From Bacteroidales bacterium (GTDB lineage Bacteria; Bacteroidota; Bacteroidia; Bacteroidales; JACABE01): a stretch of 64,000 bases of DNA. Both the position numbers and the translations under genes were made by a program. The first letter of the stretch is position 1. Each line of letters opens with the position of its first letter. Shown piece by piece: positions 43,651-53,561 of the stretch. Location of the stretch: assembly GCA_023251515.1 (NCBI GenBank), contig JAHEYQ010000018.1, forward strand, positions 1 through 64,000. The letters are read 5' to 3'. The notes under the pieces were generated by a model, which was not told the origin of the DNA, ran no database searches, and worked only from the letters and a program-made list of their open reading frames with translations.

Positions 43651-46566
43651 TTAGTATCCAAAAATATCTTCCATTTTCAGATATTTAACTTTACCATATT
43701 TTTTCAAAACATTGAAATCAATTTCTTTCTTATCACCTAACACTAAGTAAGTATGTTTCTTATCTTTAATGTATTTGGTATGGAAAGCTTTAACGTCATT
43801 AAAAGTCATATTAGGAACTTTTGCATAAACGTCTCTGCGTAAATCGTAATCAACACCTATTTTTTTTGCATTTTCATATTGCCATAAAATATCAGACTTA
43901 GTTATTCTGTCTGTTCTCATTTTCTGAATAATGCCATTTTTAGCCAAAGTAAATGCTTTTTCAGATTCTGGCATATTGTTTAATAACATAGATAAAGCTT
44001 CCAAAGCATCATTCAATTTGTCATTCTGAGTTGCAATATATGAAATTCCCATATAGGATTTATCTTTTTTACTTGGAGTCTGATACATTGACATAGCAGT
44101 ATAAGCCAAAGAACGAGATTCTCTTAACTCCTGAAAAACAATAGAGTTCATACTTCCACCAAAATATTCATTAAACAAATTAACATCAGCAGTTAAATTA
44201 TTATCTAAAAAACCACCTTTACTTAATAATAACATTTGTGATTGTTTTGAATCAAAATCAACATGATATACGATGTCTTTTTTTGTTTCTTTTTCAACAA
44301 ATTTCACTTCAGCAGGAACTGGTTTTAACTGAGCAGGTGCTTTGTGATATTCGTTTAATAATTTTGTTAATTCTTCAGTTGTCTGACTACCATAATACAT
44401 TATATGATGCTCGTATGACAATATACCCTTTATAATGCTAACCAATTCTTCTGGTTTAATTGATTTTAATTCAGCTTCAGTTAAGATATTGGTCATTGGT
44501 GATTTTTCACCGTAAATTCCATAGTTAACCATTGCACTGAAAGCTCTTTGCGGATTTAGTTTCGCATCAGTTCTTTTTTTCATGATATCTTTTATCATGT
44601 TATCAAAAGCTTCCTGATTAGGTTTGCAATCAGCTAATACATCTTCAAATAATTGTAATGCTTTTGGCATATTTTCTGATAAACCGCTCAAACTTACATA
44701 AATCTGATCGCCTGAAGCAGATACATTAAACGAACAACCTAATTTGTAATATTCTTCTTTTAATTGTTCGTCAGTATATTTTGAAGTGCCTAAGAATTTT
44801 AAATAATTGGTTGCTACACTTAATTTTTTGTCGTTATTGCTACCCATTTCAAAAACATAGAAAATATCAAAAGTATTGTTTTCAGTATTTTGTTTGTAAG
44901 TAACAGGTATTGTGCTGTTTTTAACATTAAAGAACTGTAAGTCTTTTTTGAAATCAACAAAAACAGGTTCAATTTCAGCAGGTTTGTTGTTCTGAATCAT
45001 TTTCAAAAAATCAGATTCAACATCACGATTGATTTTGATTGGAGTGATTTTAGGTTTTTTTACTTTTTTAATGCTTTCGTCTTTGCCTTTTCTTTTGTAA
45101 ACGATTACATAATTATCGTTTAAGTTAGCTTTTGCAAAATCAACGATTTCCTGTTTGGTAATTTTAGATAGGTTATCTATACCTTCAACTACATCTTTCC
45201 ATGATTCGTTTTGAATAAAAGCATCAACAAAAGCCATAGCACGATTGCTATTACTTTCAAACTCTTTTATTCTTCTGAGCTTTAAATCATTAATAGTAGC
45301 TGTTAATAACCAATCTGGGAATTCACCTTTTTTAACCAATTCAATCTGAGAAAGCAACAAATTTCTTACTTCATCTAAAGTCTGACCAGCTTTTGGTTTT
45401 CCTGTAAACATCAAAGCAGAATAATCGTGCATGATATTAGGACTTGTGCCTGCATTCATTACTTTTTGTTTCTGGTTCAGGTTTAAATCAATAAGACCTG
45501 CTGTACCATTAGTTAAAATCATATCAATCATGGTAATCATATCAGCTTCTTTAGAGCCAGTACCAGCAAAACGATAAGCCATCATCATATTTTCGGCATC
45601 TGTTCCAAACACTTCTTTTACAATAGGTTTAGTTATTGGTTGTTCTTTACCGAAAGTGAAAGCAGGAACTTCTGATCTTTTTAATCCACCAAATTTTTCA
45701 TCAACAACTTTTATCATATAATCAGGATCGAAATCACCTGATAAACAGATAGCCATATTATTTGGAACATAATATTTAGCGAAAAACTCTCTGATGTTTT
45801 TCATCGAAGGATTTTTGATATGTTCTTGAGTTCCAATAGTTGTTTGAGTTCCATAAGGATGGTTTTGGAACAAACCTTCCAACATTGCTGTATAAACTTT
45901 GCGACCATCATTGGTTAAAGTCATATTTTTTTCTTCATAAATGGTTTCCAATTCAGTATGGAATAAACGTAAAATAGGATCACTGAAACGGTTAGCCTGA
46001 ATTGTAGCCCAATTTTCTATCTGATTTGAAGGAATATCGTCAACATAAACAGTTTCTTCTAATGAAGTGAAAGCATTGGTACCATCAGCACCTATAGCAG
46101 ACATTAATTTGTCGTATTCATTTGGAATAGCAAAAGTTGAAGCTACATAAGAAATACTATCGATTACTCTGTACATTTCTTTTCTTTGATTTTCATCATT
46201 AAGTGTTCTGTAAATCTCAAATAATGAATCGATTTTTGCAACTAACGGACCTTCTTGTTTCCAGTCTTTAGTGCCATATTTAGAAGTTCCTTTGAACATC
46301 ATATGTTCAAAATAGTGAGCCAAGCCTGTGGTTTCTTTAGGGTCGTTTTTGCTACCAGCTCTAACAGCAACATAAGTCTGAATACGTGGAGCATCTTTAT
46401 ATACAGTCATATACACTTTTAAACCATTGTCAAGTGTATAAATTCTGGCTTTCAAAGGATCGCCCGGAACCGATTCGTAGTTGTACTGTTTCTGAGCATG
46501 TACATTTACTACAAATAATGAAATGCTGATTAAAGCAATCCAAAAGATTTTTACTTTATTTCTCAT
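43651..46566 (-). CDS. M16-family zinc metalloprotease (pitrilysin type), periplasmic
   Basis: A 971-residue two-half M16 peptidase. The signal peptide ends at NVHAQ (residue 25). The active-site inverted zinc motif HxxEH is His84-Tyr-Phe-Glu87-His88 (GLAHYFEHMMFKGT), with a downstream Glu in the LETIYEEKN helix. The second half (from about 530) lacks HxxEH, as usual, and has an RESRSLAY substrate-binding-type Arg/Tyr. It degrades peptides or small proteins in the periplasm. A separate promoter and terminator surround it. A second, dissimilar M16 gene lies upstream. Confidence 0.9.
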   Translation of the reverse strand: MRNKVKIFWIALISISLFVVNVHAQKQYNYESVPGDPLKARIYTLDNGLKVYMTVYKDAPRIQTYVAVRAGSKNDPKETTGLAHYFEHMMFKGTSKYGTKDWKQEGPLVAKIDSLFEIYRTLNDENQRKEMYRVIDSISYVASTFAIPNEYDKLMSAIGADGTNAFTSLEETVYVDDIPSNQIENWATIQANRFSDPILRLFHTELETIYEEKNMTLTNDGRKVYTAMLEGLFQNHPYGTQTTIGTQEHIKNPSMKNIREFFAKYYVPNNMAICLSGDFDPDYMIKVVDEKFGGLKRSEVPAFTFGKEQPITKPIVKEVFGTDAENMMMAYRFAGTGSKEADMITMIDMILTNGTAGLIDLNLNQKQKVMNAGTSPNIMHDYSALMFTGKPKAGQTLDEVRNLLLSQIELVKKGEFPDWLLTATINDLKLRRIKEFESNSNRAMAFVDAFIQNESWKDVVEGIDNLSKITKQEIVDFAKANLNDNYVIVYKRKGKDESIKKVKKPKITPIKINRDVESDFLKMIQNNKPAEIEPVFVDFKKDLQFFNVKNSTIPVTYKQNTENNTFDIFYVFEMGSNNDKKLSVATNYLKFLGTSKYTDEQLKEEYYKLGCSFNVSASGDQIYVSLSGLSENMPKALQLFEDVLADCKPNQEAFDNMIKDIMKKRTDAKLNPQRAFSAMVNYGIYGEKSPMTNILTEAELKSIKPEELVSIIKGILSYEHHIMYYGSQTTEELTKLLNEYHKAPAQLKPVPAEVKFVEKETKKDIVYHVDFDSKQSQMLLLSKGGFLDNNLTADVNLFNEYFGGSMNSIVFQELRESRSLAYTAMSMYQTPSKKDKSYMGISYIATQNDKLNDALEALSMLLNNMPESEKAFTLAKNGIIQKMRTDRITKSDILWQYENAKKIGVDYDLRRDVYAKVPNMTFNDVKAFHTKYIKDKKHTYLVLGDKKEIDFNVLKKYGKVKYLKMEDIFGY

Positions 46567-46631
46567 TTTAATTTGTAAAAATTTGATTATTAACTATATG
46601 AATTATTATTTTTCTGAAAATAAAAGTTTTC

Positions 46632-46639
46632 CAAAAATA
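46632..46639 (-). promoter_or_regulatory. Promoter -7 box TATTTTTG (first M16 gene)
   Basis: TATTTTTG on the minus strand lies 66 bp before the start at 46566. It is 83 bp downstream of the terminator of the upstream M16 gene, which supports independent transcription. Confidence 0.4.
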
Positions 46640-46721
46640 CATATTTTTGACAAGTTTTTGCTAATTATTTAGTTAATATCTGTTAGTTGTATGATAAAAC
46701 CGAGTTTATTTCCGATGAAAC

Positions 46722-46765
46722 AAAAAAACCCTGACAATTATTGAAATATTGTCAGGGCTTTTTTT
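46722..46765 (-). terminator. Intrinsic terminator after the second M16 protease
   Basis: Arms CCCTGACAAT (46729-46738) and ATTGTCAGGG (46748-46757), flanked by A/T runs, form a hairpin with a T-run on the minus strand about 30 bp past the stop. Confidence 0.88.
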
Positions 46766-46788
46766 AATAAATATGATTATCAACCTTT

Positions 46789-49608
46789 TTATTTCTTTTC
46801 TGTTTCAGGTTCTAAAACCACTCTCACATAATGTTCTTTTGTGAATATTTTTTGTGAAACCTGTTTTAAATCGTCAATTGTCATTGCTTTTACCTGTTCA
46901 TCAAAATTCATGGTTTTATTAATATCATCACCATTCTGATAAGCAGATTCCAGTTTACGTAACCAAAAATTATTCTTTTTCATATTGGTTTCTCTCTCTC
47001 TGATAACTGCTTCTTTGGCTTTATCCATATCAACCTGACTAGGACCTTTTTTTATAAGTTCTTTCATAATTCCAAATACAGCTTTAGTTAATTTATTTGC
47101 CATTTTGGGAGAACATCCAAACATCACCATTACAGTGTATTCCGATTTTGGATAATGATCCATATTAATCATTGCCTGAGGGCTATAAACGCCGCTCATT
47201 TTTTCACGAATAACTTCAACAAGTTTAATATCAATCACTTCCTGCAAAAGAGCAATAGACATTCTGTTTTTGTCTGTCCATTCTAAATCTCCTTGCATTA
47301 ATAAACCAACCATTCCTTGTTTTTCACTGCCTTTTTTAAATCTGATATCGTTAACTCCTTTTGCAAATTCAGGACTAACATCTTTCCATGTTTCTTTGCG
47401 ATTTTTAACAGGTAAACTTCCTAAATACTTTTCTATCATTGGAGTAATAGAATCAACATCAAAATTACCAACAAAGAAGAATTTAAAATCACTTGCATCT
47501 GCAAATCTGTCCTGATAAACCTGGAATGCTTTGTCTAAACTGATTTTATTTAACTGATCTTCAGAAGGTGCAATGATAACTCTGGGTGAATTTTGAAAAG
47601 CAACTTTATAAGTAGTGTCATAAAAAGCAAATTGTGGATTGGCTTTTATAAATTTCAACTGAGCTTTCATTTGTCCGATAAATGTATTGAAAGCGGTAGT
47701 ATCTTTTCTGGGTGATTTGAAATACAAATAGGTAAGTTGTAAAAGGGTTTCAAAATCTTTTGGTGTAGAACTACCAGTAAAACCTTCATTCAAATCAGAA
47801 ATATATGGGCTAATCTGAACTACTTTTCCTTTTAACTTTTTCTCTAACTGCACATTATCGAAACCAGCAATACCACTTTGGTCAACAATTGTGCTTGAAA
47901 AATTTGCTGAAAGAAAATCCTGATCAGGATATAAAGAATGTCCTCCAGGACTATAGGCAGAAACCAAAATTTCATCATTTTTAAAATCAGTTGGTTTTAA
48001 TACTACCTTAATTCCATTAGCTAAAGTTAATTCTGTAAATCCTACTTCTTTATTTTCTTTTTTTGAAGTAACTTTTGAGCCTGTAAGTTCTTCTGCTAAC
48101 AATGGTTCTGATTTAAAATTATCAACATAAGGTTCCAATTGTTTGGTTTTAGAAACTTTAATAATATTTAAAATCTGATCTTTTGTGGGAACTTTAACAC
48201 CTTCTTTTTCAGGAGCTGTTACTACCAATGCCATATTTTCATCAGTAATCCATTTTTTTGCCAAAGCATTAATTTCTTCAATTGAAATTTCAGGCAATAA
48301 TTTTTTGGTAAACTTCAACTCATTTTTAACACCAGGAATTGGCTCCTGTGAAAGAAAATGACTTGCATATTCCTGACAAAAATTTGCTGATTCGGTTTTA
48401 TCTGCTTCTTTAGCAGCTTTTTCCATATTGCTTAGAATTTCCTCTTTTTGTCTTTCTAATTCAGAAACCAAAAAGCCATATTTTTTAACTCTTTCATTTT
48501 CAGCCAAAACTACTTCCAAAGATTTGTCAATTTGATTTTCCTTTGCCATTGCATAAGATGTATAGGCATCGCTGCTACGTCCCAAAAAGCCACCATAAGA
48601 AGTTGAAGCACCGATAAATGGAGCATCTGGTTTTAATGAAAGTTCATTTAAACGTGCATTCAGCATTCCGTTATAAAGTTGCTCCATTAAATATTCTTTG
48701 TAATCGCCAAGTGTAGTTTTTATTGAATGTGGATGTTTGTAAAACAACATTACCATATTATTAGTTGCCTCTTTATCAGTTTCAATAGCAATTAAAGGTT
48801 CTTTATTGCCAGGAATATCGAAAATAGGTCTGGGTTTTGGATTTTCAGGATTCTTTATGCCACCAAAATGTTGTCTTATTTTAGCTTCTGCAGAATCTAA
48901 GTTAACATCACCAACTACTATAACAGCCTGTAAATTTGGACGATACCAGTCTTTGTAATATTCTCTTAATGTTTCATGCTTAAAATTCTGAATCACATCA
49001 ATTTTGCCAATTGGAATTCTATCAGCATATTTTGAGCCTTTAAAAATTACAGGAAAATAACGTTTACTCATGCGATCTTCGGCACCAAGTCCTAAACGCC
49101 ATTCTTCGGTAATAACGCCACGTTCCTTATCAATTTCTTTGCCATCTAAAGTTACATTGTGAGCCCAATCTTCAATTACCTGATATCCCTTTTCCAGCAG
49201 TCCAGGTTTATCGGTTGGTATTTGAAGCATATAAACAGTTTCATCAAAACTGGTATAAGCATTAATATCGGCACCAAATTTTACGCCAATTGTTTGCAAA
49301 AAATTAACCAGTTCATTTTTAGGAAAGTTTTTGGTACCATTAAAACACATGTGTTCAGTAAAATGCGCAAGTCCTTGTTGTGCATCAGTTTCCATTAAAG
49401 AACCAACATTATTAACTAGTCGAAGTTCAACTCGTTTTTCCGGTTTTTTGTTCTGACGGATATAATAAACCATCCCATTATCAAGCTTTCCGATTCTTAC
49501 TTTTGAATCTATCGGAAGTGGTGCACTCAAATCTGATTTTGAGTTTTGCCCAATAGCAAAGCTAAAAGCAAACACCAAGATTAAAATACTTAAAAATTTA
49601 ATTTTCAT
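46789..49608 (-). CDS. M16-family zinc metalloprotease (second copy)
   Basis: A 939-residue M16 peptidase from the ATG at 49608; a TTG frame 45 bp earlier lacks a signal peptide and overlaps dnaX. The signal peptide ends near FAIGQ (residue 21). The zinc motif HxxEH is His82-Phe-Thr-Glu85-His86 (GLAHFTEHMCFNGT); the middle acidic ligand is in TEEWRLGLG. The second half is the inactive partner, with GVYSPQAMINM near the end. It differs considerably from the neighbouring M16 protein, so they are not a recent duplication. Periplasmic peptide degradation expected. Its start is 34 bp downstream of dnaX. Confidence 0.9.
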   Translation of the reverse strand: MKIKFLSILILVFAFSFAIGQNSKSDLSAPLPIDSKVRIGKLDNGMVYYIRQNKKPEKRVELRLVNNVGSLMETDAQQGLAHFTEHMCFNGTKNFPKNELVNFLQTIGVKFGADINAYTSFDETVYMLQIPTDKPGLLEKGYQVIEDWAHNVTLDGKEIDKERGVITEEWRLGLGAEDRMSKRYFPVIFKGSKYADRIPIGKIDVIQNFKHETLREYYKDWYRPNLQAVIVVGDVNLDSAEAKIRQHFGGIKNPENPKPRPIFDIPGNKEPLIAIETDKEATNNMVMLFYKHPHSIKTTLGDYKEYLMEQLYNGMLNARLNELSLKPDAPFIGASTSYGGFLGRSSDAYTSYAMAKENQIDKSLEVVLAENERVKKYGFLVSELERQKEEILSNMEKAAKEADKTESANFCQEYASHFLSQEPIPGVKNELKFTKKLLPEISIEEINALAKKWITDENMALVVTAPEKEGVKVPTKDQILNIIKVSKTKQLEPYVDNFKSEPLLAEELTGSKVTSKKENKEVGFTELTLANGIKVVLKPTDFKNDEILVSAYSPGGHSLYPDQDFLSANFSSTIVDQSGIAGFDNVQLEKKLKGKVVQISPYISDLNEGFTGSSTPKDFETLLQLTYLYFKSPRKDTTAFNTFIGQMKAQLKFIKANPQFAFYDTTYKVAFQNSPRVIIAPSEDQLNKISLDKAFQVYQDRFADASDFKFFFVGNFDVDSITPMIEKYLGSLPVKNRKETWKDVSPEFAKGVNDIRFKKGSEKQGMVGLLMQGDLEWTDKNRMSIALLQEVIDIKLVEVIREKMSGVYSPQAMINMDHYPKSEYTVMVMFGCSPKMANKLTKAVFGIMKELIKKGPSQVDMDKAKEAVIRERETNMKKNNFWLRKLESAYQNGDDINKTMNFDEQVKAMTIDDLKQVSQKIFTKEHYVRVVLEPETEKK

Positions 49609-49642
49609 TGTTTTATTTATTTGTAAATTAAGAGTATAATAT

Positions 49643-51379
49643 TTAAAATTCAAGTTCTAAATTAAGTTCATCCTTCATAAGTTTTAAAAAAGGATTTTTT
49701 TCTATCATTTTCAGATATTTATCGTTATCAGTATAAATAATTGCAGATGTATTTTCAATCATACAGATTTCTGTTTCAATCTGAAGAGAATTTGCACCAG
49801 TTTTAGATCTCAGGAAATCAAGCATTTCTTGTTTTCTGTCTTTAATATCGTTTTCCTGAAGCTTATGATCTAATTTTAATTTGATAATATTGCCACTTAA
49901 TATGGCTTTATTTTTATTTAGCGTTGCAAGTAAACTTGGAGAGCTTTCCTGTATAAGTAAAAGACAACCATTCCAAATTTGTTCAAAATTATTTATTTGA
50001 ACATCTTCGTTAACTTCATCAAATAAGGATTTTATAAATGGTTCTTCAACTTTCAATGATTTGTTTCTGGTTTCATCTGTATAAGATTTTACTGAGAAAG
50101 TCCCCAATTGCAAACCAGATAAATTTGTATTACTGATTTTTGTTGGCTGAACAGCCGGAGATGAAACTACTTTTTGAATATCTTGTTTATTTACAATAGG
50201 TTTAATGGTTTCTATTACCGGATTAGGTACACGTTTTGGATATACAAGTTTAACTTTTTGACTGTCGTCGGCCAACTGTTTCTGAGAATTTTGTATTGAA
50301 CACAATTGCATCAGCATAATCTCAATACTTAATCTTTTGCTATTACTGATTTTATAATTCAAATCGCATTGATTAATGATATCCAATGCTTTCAATAATA
50401 GAGAAACAGGACATTTTGCCGATTGTTCCTTATATCTTTCTTTCAGGTTTTCTCCTATTTCGAGCAATTTGATTGTAGCCACATCTTTGCATACCAGTAT
50501 ATTGCGAAGATGTTCACCCAAGCCAATGATAAAATGCTGCCCGTCAAAACCTTTTTCAATTACTTCATTAAAAAGCAATAAAGAGTTTGTAATATCATTT
50601 TCGAGTAAATAGTCAGTTAATTTAAAATAATAATCATAGTCGAGTACATTTAAATTATCAATAACTGCCTGATAAGTAAGATGACTACCGGCAAAACTTA
50701 CTAACTGATCAAAAATAGATAAGGCATCTCGCAATGCTCCATCAGCTTTTTGAGCAATGATATGTAAAGCATCTTTATCTGCTTCAATATTTTCTTTTTC
50801 AGCTACATAAGCCAAATGATGTGCAATGTCTTCTATTTTAATTCGTTTAAAATCAAAAATCTGACAACGAGAGAGGATTGTTGGAATAATTTTATGTTTT
50901 TCGGTAGTTGCAAGTATAAATTTTGCATAAGCCGGAGGTTCTTCCAGTGTTTTCAAGAAAGCATTAAAAGCTTGATTTGATAGCATATGAACCTCATCAA
51001 TGATATAAACTTTATATTTACCATCCTGAGGCGGAATTCTCACCTGATCTACCAGACTTCTGATATCATCCACTGAATTATTTGAAGCTGCATCAAGCTC
51101 ATAAATATTAAATGAAGCGGAATTATTGAACGACTTACACGATTCACATTGATCACAAGCCTCATAATTTTCAGTTATATTTCTGCAATTTATTGTTTTA
51201 GCCAAAATACGGGCACAAGTGGTTTTTCCAACACCACGCGGACCACAAAACAAAAAAGCCTGAGCCAAATGCTCATTCTTTATCGCATTCTTTAGTGTAT
51301 TTGTTATAGAAGCCTGTCCCACAACAGTTGCAAAAGTGTTTGGTCTGTATTTTCTTGCCGATACAATATAATTCTCCAT
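49643..51379 (-). CDS. dnaX: DNA polymerase III subunits gamma/tau
   Basis: A 578-residue clamp-loader ATPase. The start MENYIVSARKYRPNTFATVVGQ is the usual DnaX N-terminus; Walker A is GPRGVGKTT; a four-Cys zinc module (CRNITENYEACDQCESC) follows; Walker B is IDEVHML; SRC (TILSRCQIF) is the sensor/Arg-finger segment. The C-terminal part (from about residue 370) is variable, as in tau. It loads the sliding clamp in replication. A -7 box lies 27 bp upstream. No frameshift site for a separate gamma product was found by eye. Confidence 0.96.
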   Translation of the reverse strand: MENYIVSARKYRPNTFATVVGQASITNTLKNAIKNEHLAQAFLFCGPRGVGKTTCARILAKTINCRNITENYEACDQCESCKSFNNSASFNIYELDAASNNSVDDIRSLVDQVRIPPQDGKYKVYIIDEVHMLSNQAFNAFLKTLEEPPAYAKFILATTEKHKIIPTILSRCQIFDFKRIKIEDIAHHLAYVAEKENIEADKDALHIIAQKADGALRDALSIFDQLVSFAGSHLTYQAVIDNLNVLDYDYYFKLTDYLLENDITNSLLLFNEVIEKGFDGQHFIIGLGEHLRNILVCKDVATIKLLEIGENLKERYKEQSAKCPVSLLLKALDIINQCDLNYKISNSKRLSIEIMLMQLCSIQNSQKQLADDSQKVKLVYPKRVPNPVIETIKPIVNKQDIQKVVSSPAVQPTKISNTNLSGLQLGTFSVKSYTDETRNKSLKVEEPFIKSLFDEVNEDVQINNFEQIWNGCLLLIQESSPSLLATLNKNKAILSGNIIKLKLDHKLQENDIKDRKQEMLDFLRSKTGANSLQIETEICMIENTSAIIYTDNDKYLKMIEKNPFLKLMKDELNLELEF

Positions 51380-51405
51380 TTGCTTTACTTAATTTTAATA
51401 ATTTT

Positions 51406-51413
51406 CAAAATTA
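51406..51413 (-). promoter_or_regulatory. Promoter -7 box TAATTTTG for dnaX
   Basis: On the minus strand, TAATTTTG matches TAnnTTTG 27 bp before the dnaX ATG. No clear -33. Confidence 0.4.
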
Positions 51414-51482
51414 TAAAAAATATATGAGTGTTATGAAATCTTAACAGAATAATTTAGCGTTTTTTAAGTATTAAATAAAAAA

Positions 51483-51516
51483 GCAGGAATTATCAATTAG
51501 GTTAGATAATTCCTGC
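51483..51516. other. Hairpin in the dnaX-kinase intergenic region
   Basis: Perfect 12-bp arms GCAGGAATTATC (51483-51494) and GATAATTCCTGC (51505-51516) with a 10-nt loop. The T-tract adjoins on the minus strand only, which would make it a minus-strand terminator, but no minus-strand gene precedes it. It may be a regulatory or remnant hairpin. The rest of the 395-bp gap is AT-rich. Confidence 0.45.
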
Positions 51517-51535
51517 AACTTAACTAAACAACTTT

Positions 51536-51604
51536 ATGAGAAAACTATTTTATTCAGCTGCAATATTAAATTTAAAAAAAATGAATGAAAAAATATTTAG
51601 TTGA
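51536..51604 (+). CDS. Possible 22-aa peptide or remnant of a signal-peptide gene
   Basis: An ATG frame of 22 codons beginning MRKLFYSAAIL resembles the start of a Bacteroidota signal peptide, then stops after an A-tract. It lies 20 bp after a hairpin. It may be a truncated gene, since the next 150 bp holds no matching continuation, or chance. No function suggested. Confidence 0.15.
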   Translation: MRKLFYSAAILNLKKMNEKIFS

Positions 51605-51717
51605 ACAATCATATTTTCTATGTGAAAATCGATTATAGAAAGACAACTTAAATAATTATATCAAAACTGCTTTTAAATATGTTTTGTCTTGTAATCACTT
51701 TGTTTTATCGTAAATAC

Positions 51718-51749
51718 TTGTTTTTTATAGACTGATTTTATTACTTTTG
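51718..51749 (+). promoter_or_regulatory. Promoter for the kinase-regulator pair
   Basis: TTG (51718-51720) and TACTTTTG (51742-51749) are 21 bp apart, close to the Bacteroidota spacing, and 26 bp before the ATG at 51775. Confidence 0.5.
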
Positions 51750-51774
51750 ACAAAAATTTATAAATAGACAAAAA

Positions 51775-52827
51775 ATGAAACAGACTTCAAAAAAAATTAT
51801 ACAAAGTATATTATTTCAACATATTATGTTTTGGGGCATTTTTGTTTTTAGTTTTTACCTTTTAATTTTTGGACTTGAAGGGTTTTCTCTGAAAAACTTT
51901 ACGCTAACTCGAACTTTAAGCACCTTTATTACAATATTTTACATTTCAATTGCTGTTTATATAAATTTATTGATTCTAATTCCATATTTTTTAAAACGCA
52001 AAAAATATATCAGCTTTGGATTGCTTCAGATTTTAAATATAATTTTTATTATCACCTTAAATCTTTTTTCATCTTTACTAATTGAAAGAGCGAGCATTAA
52101 GGAAGTAAATGTATTTAATGAATTTATTTATGAAGCAATTTTAATCAGTTTGTTCCTCAGTATTACTACTTTTTTGAAACTATTACGCGATTGGATTAAT
52201 TTTCAGGAAGATTCACTTAATTTTAAAGAAACCCAAAGACAAAAACTTGAAGCAGAACTCAAACTTCTTAGAGGTCAGATTAATCCACATTTTCTTTTTA
52301 ATACACTTAATAACCTATATGCCTTATCGTTAGACAAGTCGGACAAAACTCCGAATTTAATTTTAAAACTTTCTGATTTAATGCGTTATATGCTTTACGA
52401 TTGCCGTGACAGTTATGTATTGATAGACAAAGAAATAAGCTTTATTAAAAATTATCTGGAATTAGAAAAAATCAGAATTGGTGAAAAAGCAAATGTTGAC
52501 ATGAAAGTAAATGGGAGCACAGGATTGCAACAAATTGCGCCACTGCTCTTTATACCTTTTATTGAAAATGCATTTAAACATGGGACCAACAGACAATTAA
52601 ACCATTCATTTATCAGAATTATTTTTGACCTTGAAAAACAAGGTGTTATAAAGTTCAGTATCGAGAATTCGAAAGAAGACAAAGAATACTTAAAAGATAA
52701 AAAATATTCAGGGATTGGTATTGAAAACGTAAAAAAAAGATTAACTTTGCTATATCCGGAAAAACATAGTTTAAAAATTTCGGATAATCAAAATGTTTTT
52801 AAAGTAGAATTAATCTTAGAGCCATGA
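51775..52827 (+). CDS. LytS-type sensor histidine kinase
   Basis: A 350-residue kinase with four membrane segments (residues about 10-35, 45-72, 80-104, 118-135) and a short coiled linker. The His_kinase domain has the phospho-acceptor His172 in GQINPHFLFNTLNN, and the ATPase part has the N box (FIENAFKHGT) and a late GIGIENVKKRL. No extracellular sensor domain is visible. Its stop overlaps the start of the LytTR regulator by 4 bp, so the two form a translationally coupled two-component pair. The signal is unknown. Confidence 0.93.
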   Translation: MKQTSKKIIQSILFQHIMFWGIFVFSFYLLIFGLEGFSLKNFTLTRTLSTFITIFYISIAVYINLLILIPYFLKRKKYISFGLLQILNIIFIITLNLFSSLLIERASIKEVNVFNEFIYEAILISLFLSITTFLKLLRDWINFQEDSLNFKETQRQKLEAELKLLRGQINPHFLFNTLNNLYALSLDKSDKTPNLILKLSDLMRYMLYDCRDSYVLIDKEISFIKNYLELEKIRIGEKANVDMKVNGSTGLQQIAPLLFIPFIENAFKHGTNRQLNHSFIRIIFDLEKQGVIKFSIENSKEDKEYLKDKKYSGIGIENVKKRLTLLYPEKHSLKISDNQNVFKVELILEP

Positions 52828-53561
52828 ACCAGAAAATCAAATGCTTAATTATAGATGATGAGCCATTAGCACAAAGAGTTATTGAAAAATACTCAGAAGA
52901 CATTCCAACAATTGAAATCTTATGTAAGTGCAATAATGCATTTGAAGCCATGCAGGCTTTAAATGAAAAAGATGTTGATCTTATTTTTCTGGATATCAAT
53001 ATGCCTAAATTAAGTGGAATCAATTTTTTGAAAACGCTCAAACGCCCACCACTAACTATCATAACGACAGCGTATTCAGAATATGCTCTTGAAGGATATG
53101 AACTGGATGTGCTTGATTATCTGAAAAAACCATTTTCATTTGAAAGATTTCTTAAAGCTATACAAAAAGCTCATGAAAGATTAAAGGAAAACACAAAGGA
53201 AACCGTTGTACATGAAATACATACAGCCCAAAGCGGCGATGATTCCTTTATTTTTGTAAAATCGAACAAAAAAACTTATAAAGTAAATATTTCTGATGTT
53301 TTTTATATTGAAGCATTAGGCGATTATATTAAAATCCACACAAATGATAATGTGATAGTTACCTATCAATCAATGAAAAAGGTGGAAGCCTTATTGCCAT
53401 CAAATCAGTTTGTTAGAATACATAAATCGTTTATAGTTTCAATCAATAAAATAAAAACCATAGAAGGAAATATGGTGGAAGTTAAAAGTGAGAAATTACC
53501 TATTGGCAGTAATTATAAACAAGATTTTCAGACGATTATAGATAAATCTTCTGTATCTTAA
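52824..53561 (+). CDS. LytTR-family response regulator
   Basis: A 245-residue regulator. The receiver domain (1-120) has Asp11-Asp12, the phospho-acceptor Asp57 (LIFLDINMP), Thr/Ala in the TTAYSEYAL loop, and Lys in LKKPFSF. The LytTR DNA-binding domain (about 140-240) has IFVKSNKKTYKVNISDVFYIEALGDYIKIH and FVRIHKSFIVSINKI. It is partner of the kinase upstream (ATGA overlap). Its target promoters are not visible here; such pairs often regulate envelope or transport genes. It converges with the lipocalin gene, overlapping by 4 bp. Confidence 0.95.
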   Translation: MNQKIKCLIIDDEPLAQRVIEKYSEDIPTIEILCKCNNAFEAMQALNEKDVDLIFLDINMPKLSGINFLKTLKRPPLTIITTAYSEYALEGYELDVLDYLKKPFSFERFLKAIQKAHERLKENTKETVVHEIHTAQSGDDSFIFVKSNKKTYKVNISDVFYIEALGDYIKIHTNDNVIVTYQSMKKVEALLPSNQFVRIHKSFIVSINKIKTIEGNMVEVKSEKLPIGSNYKQDFQTIIDKSSVS

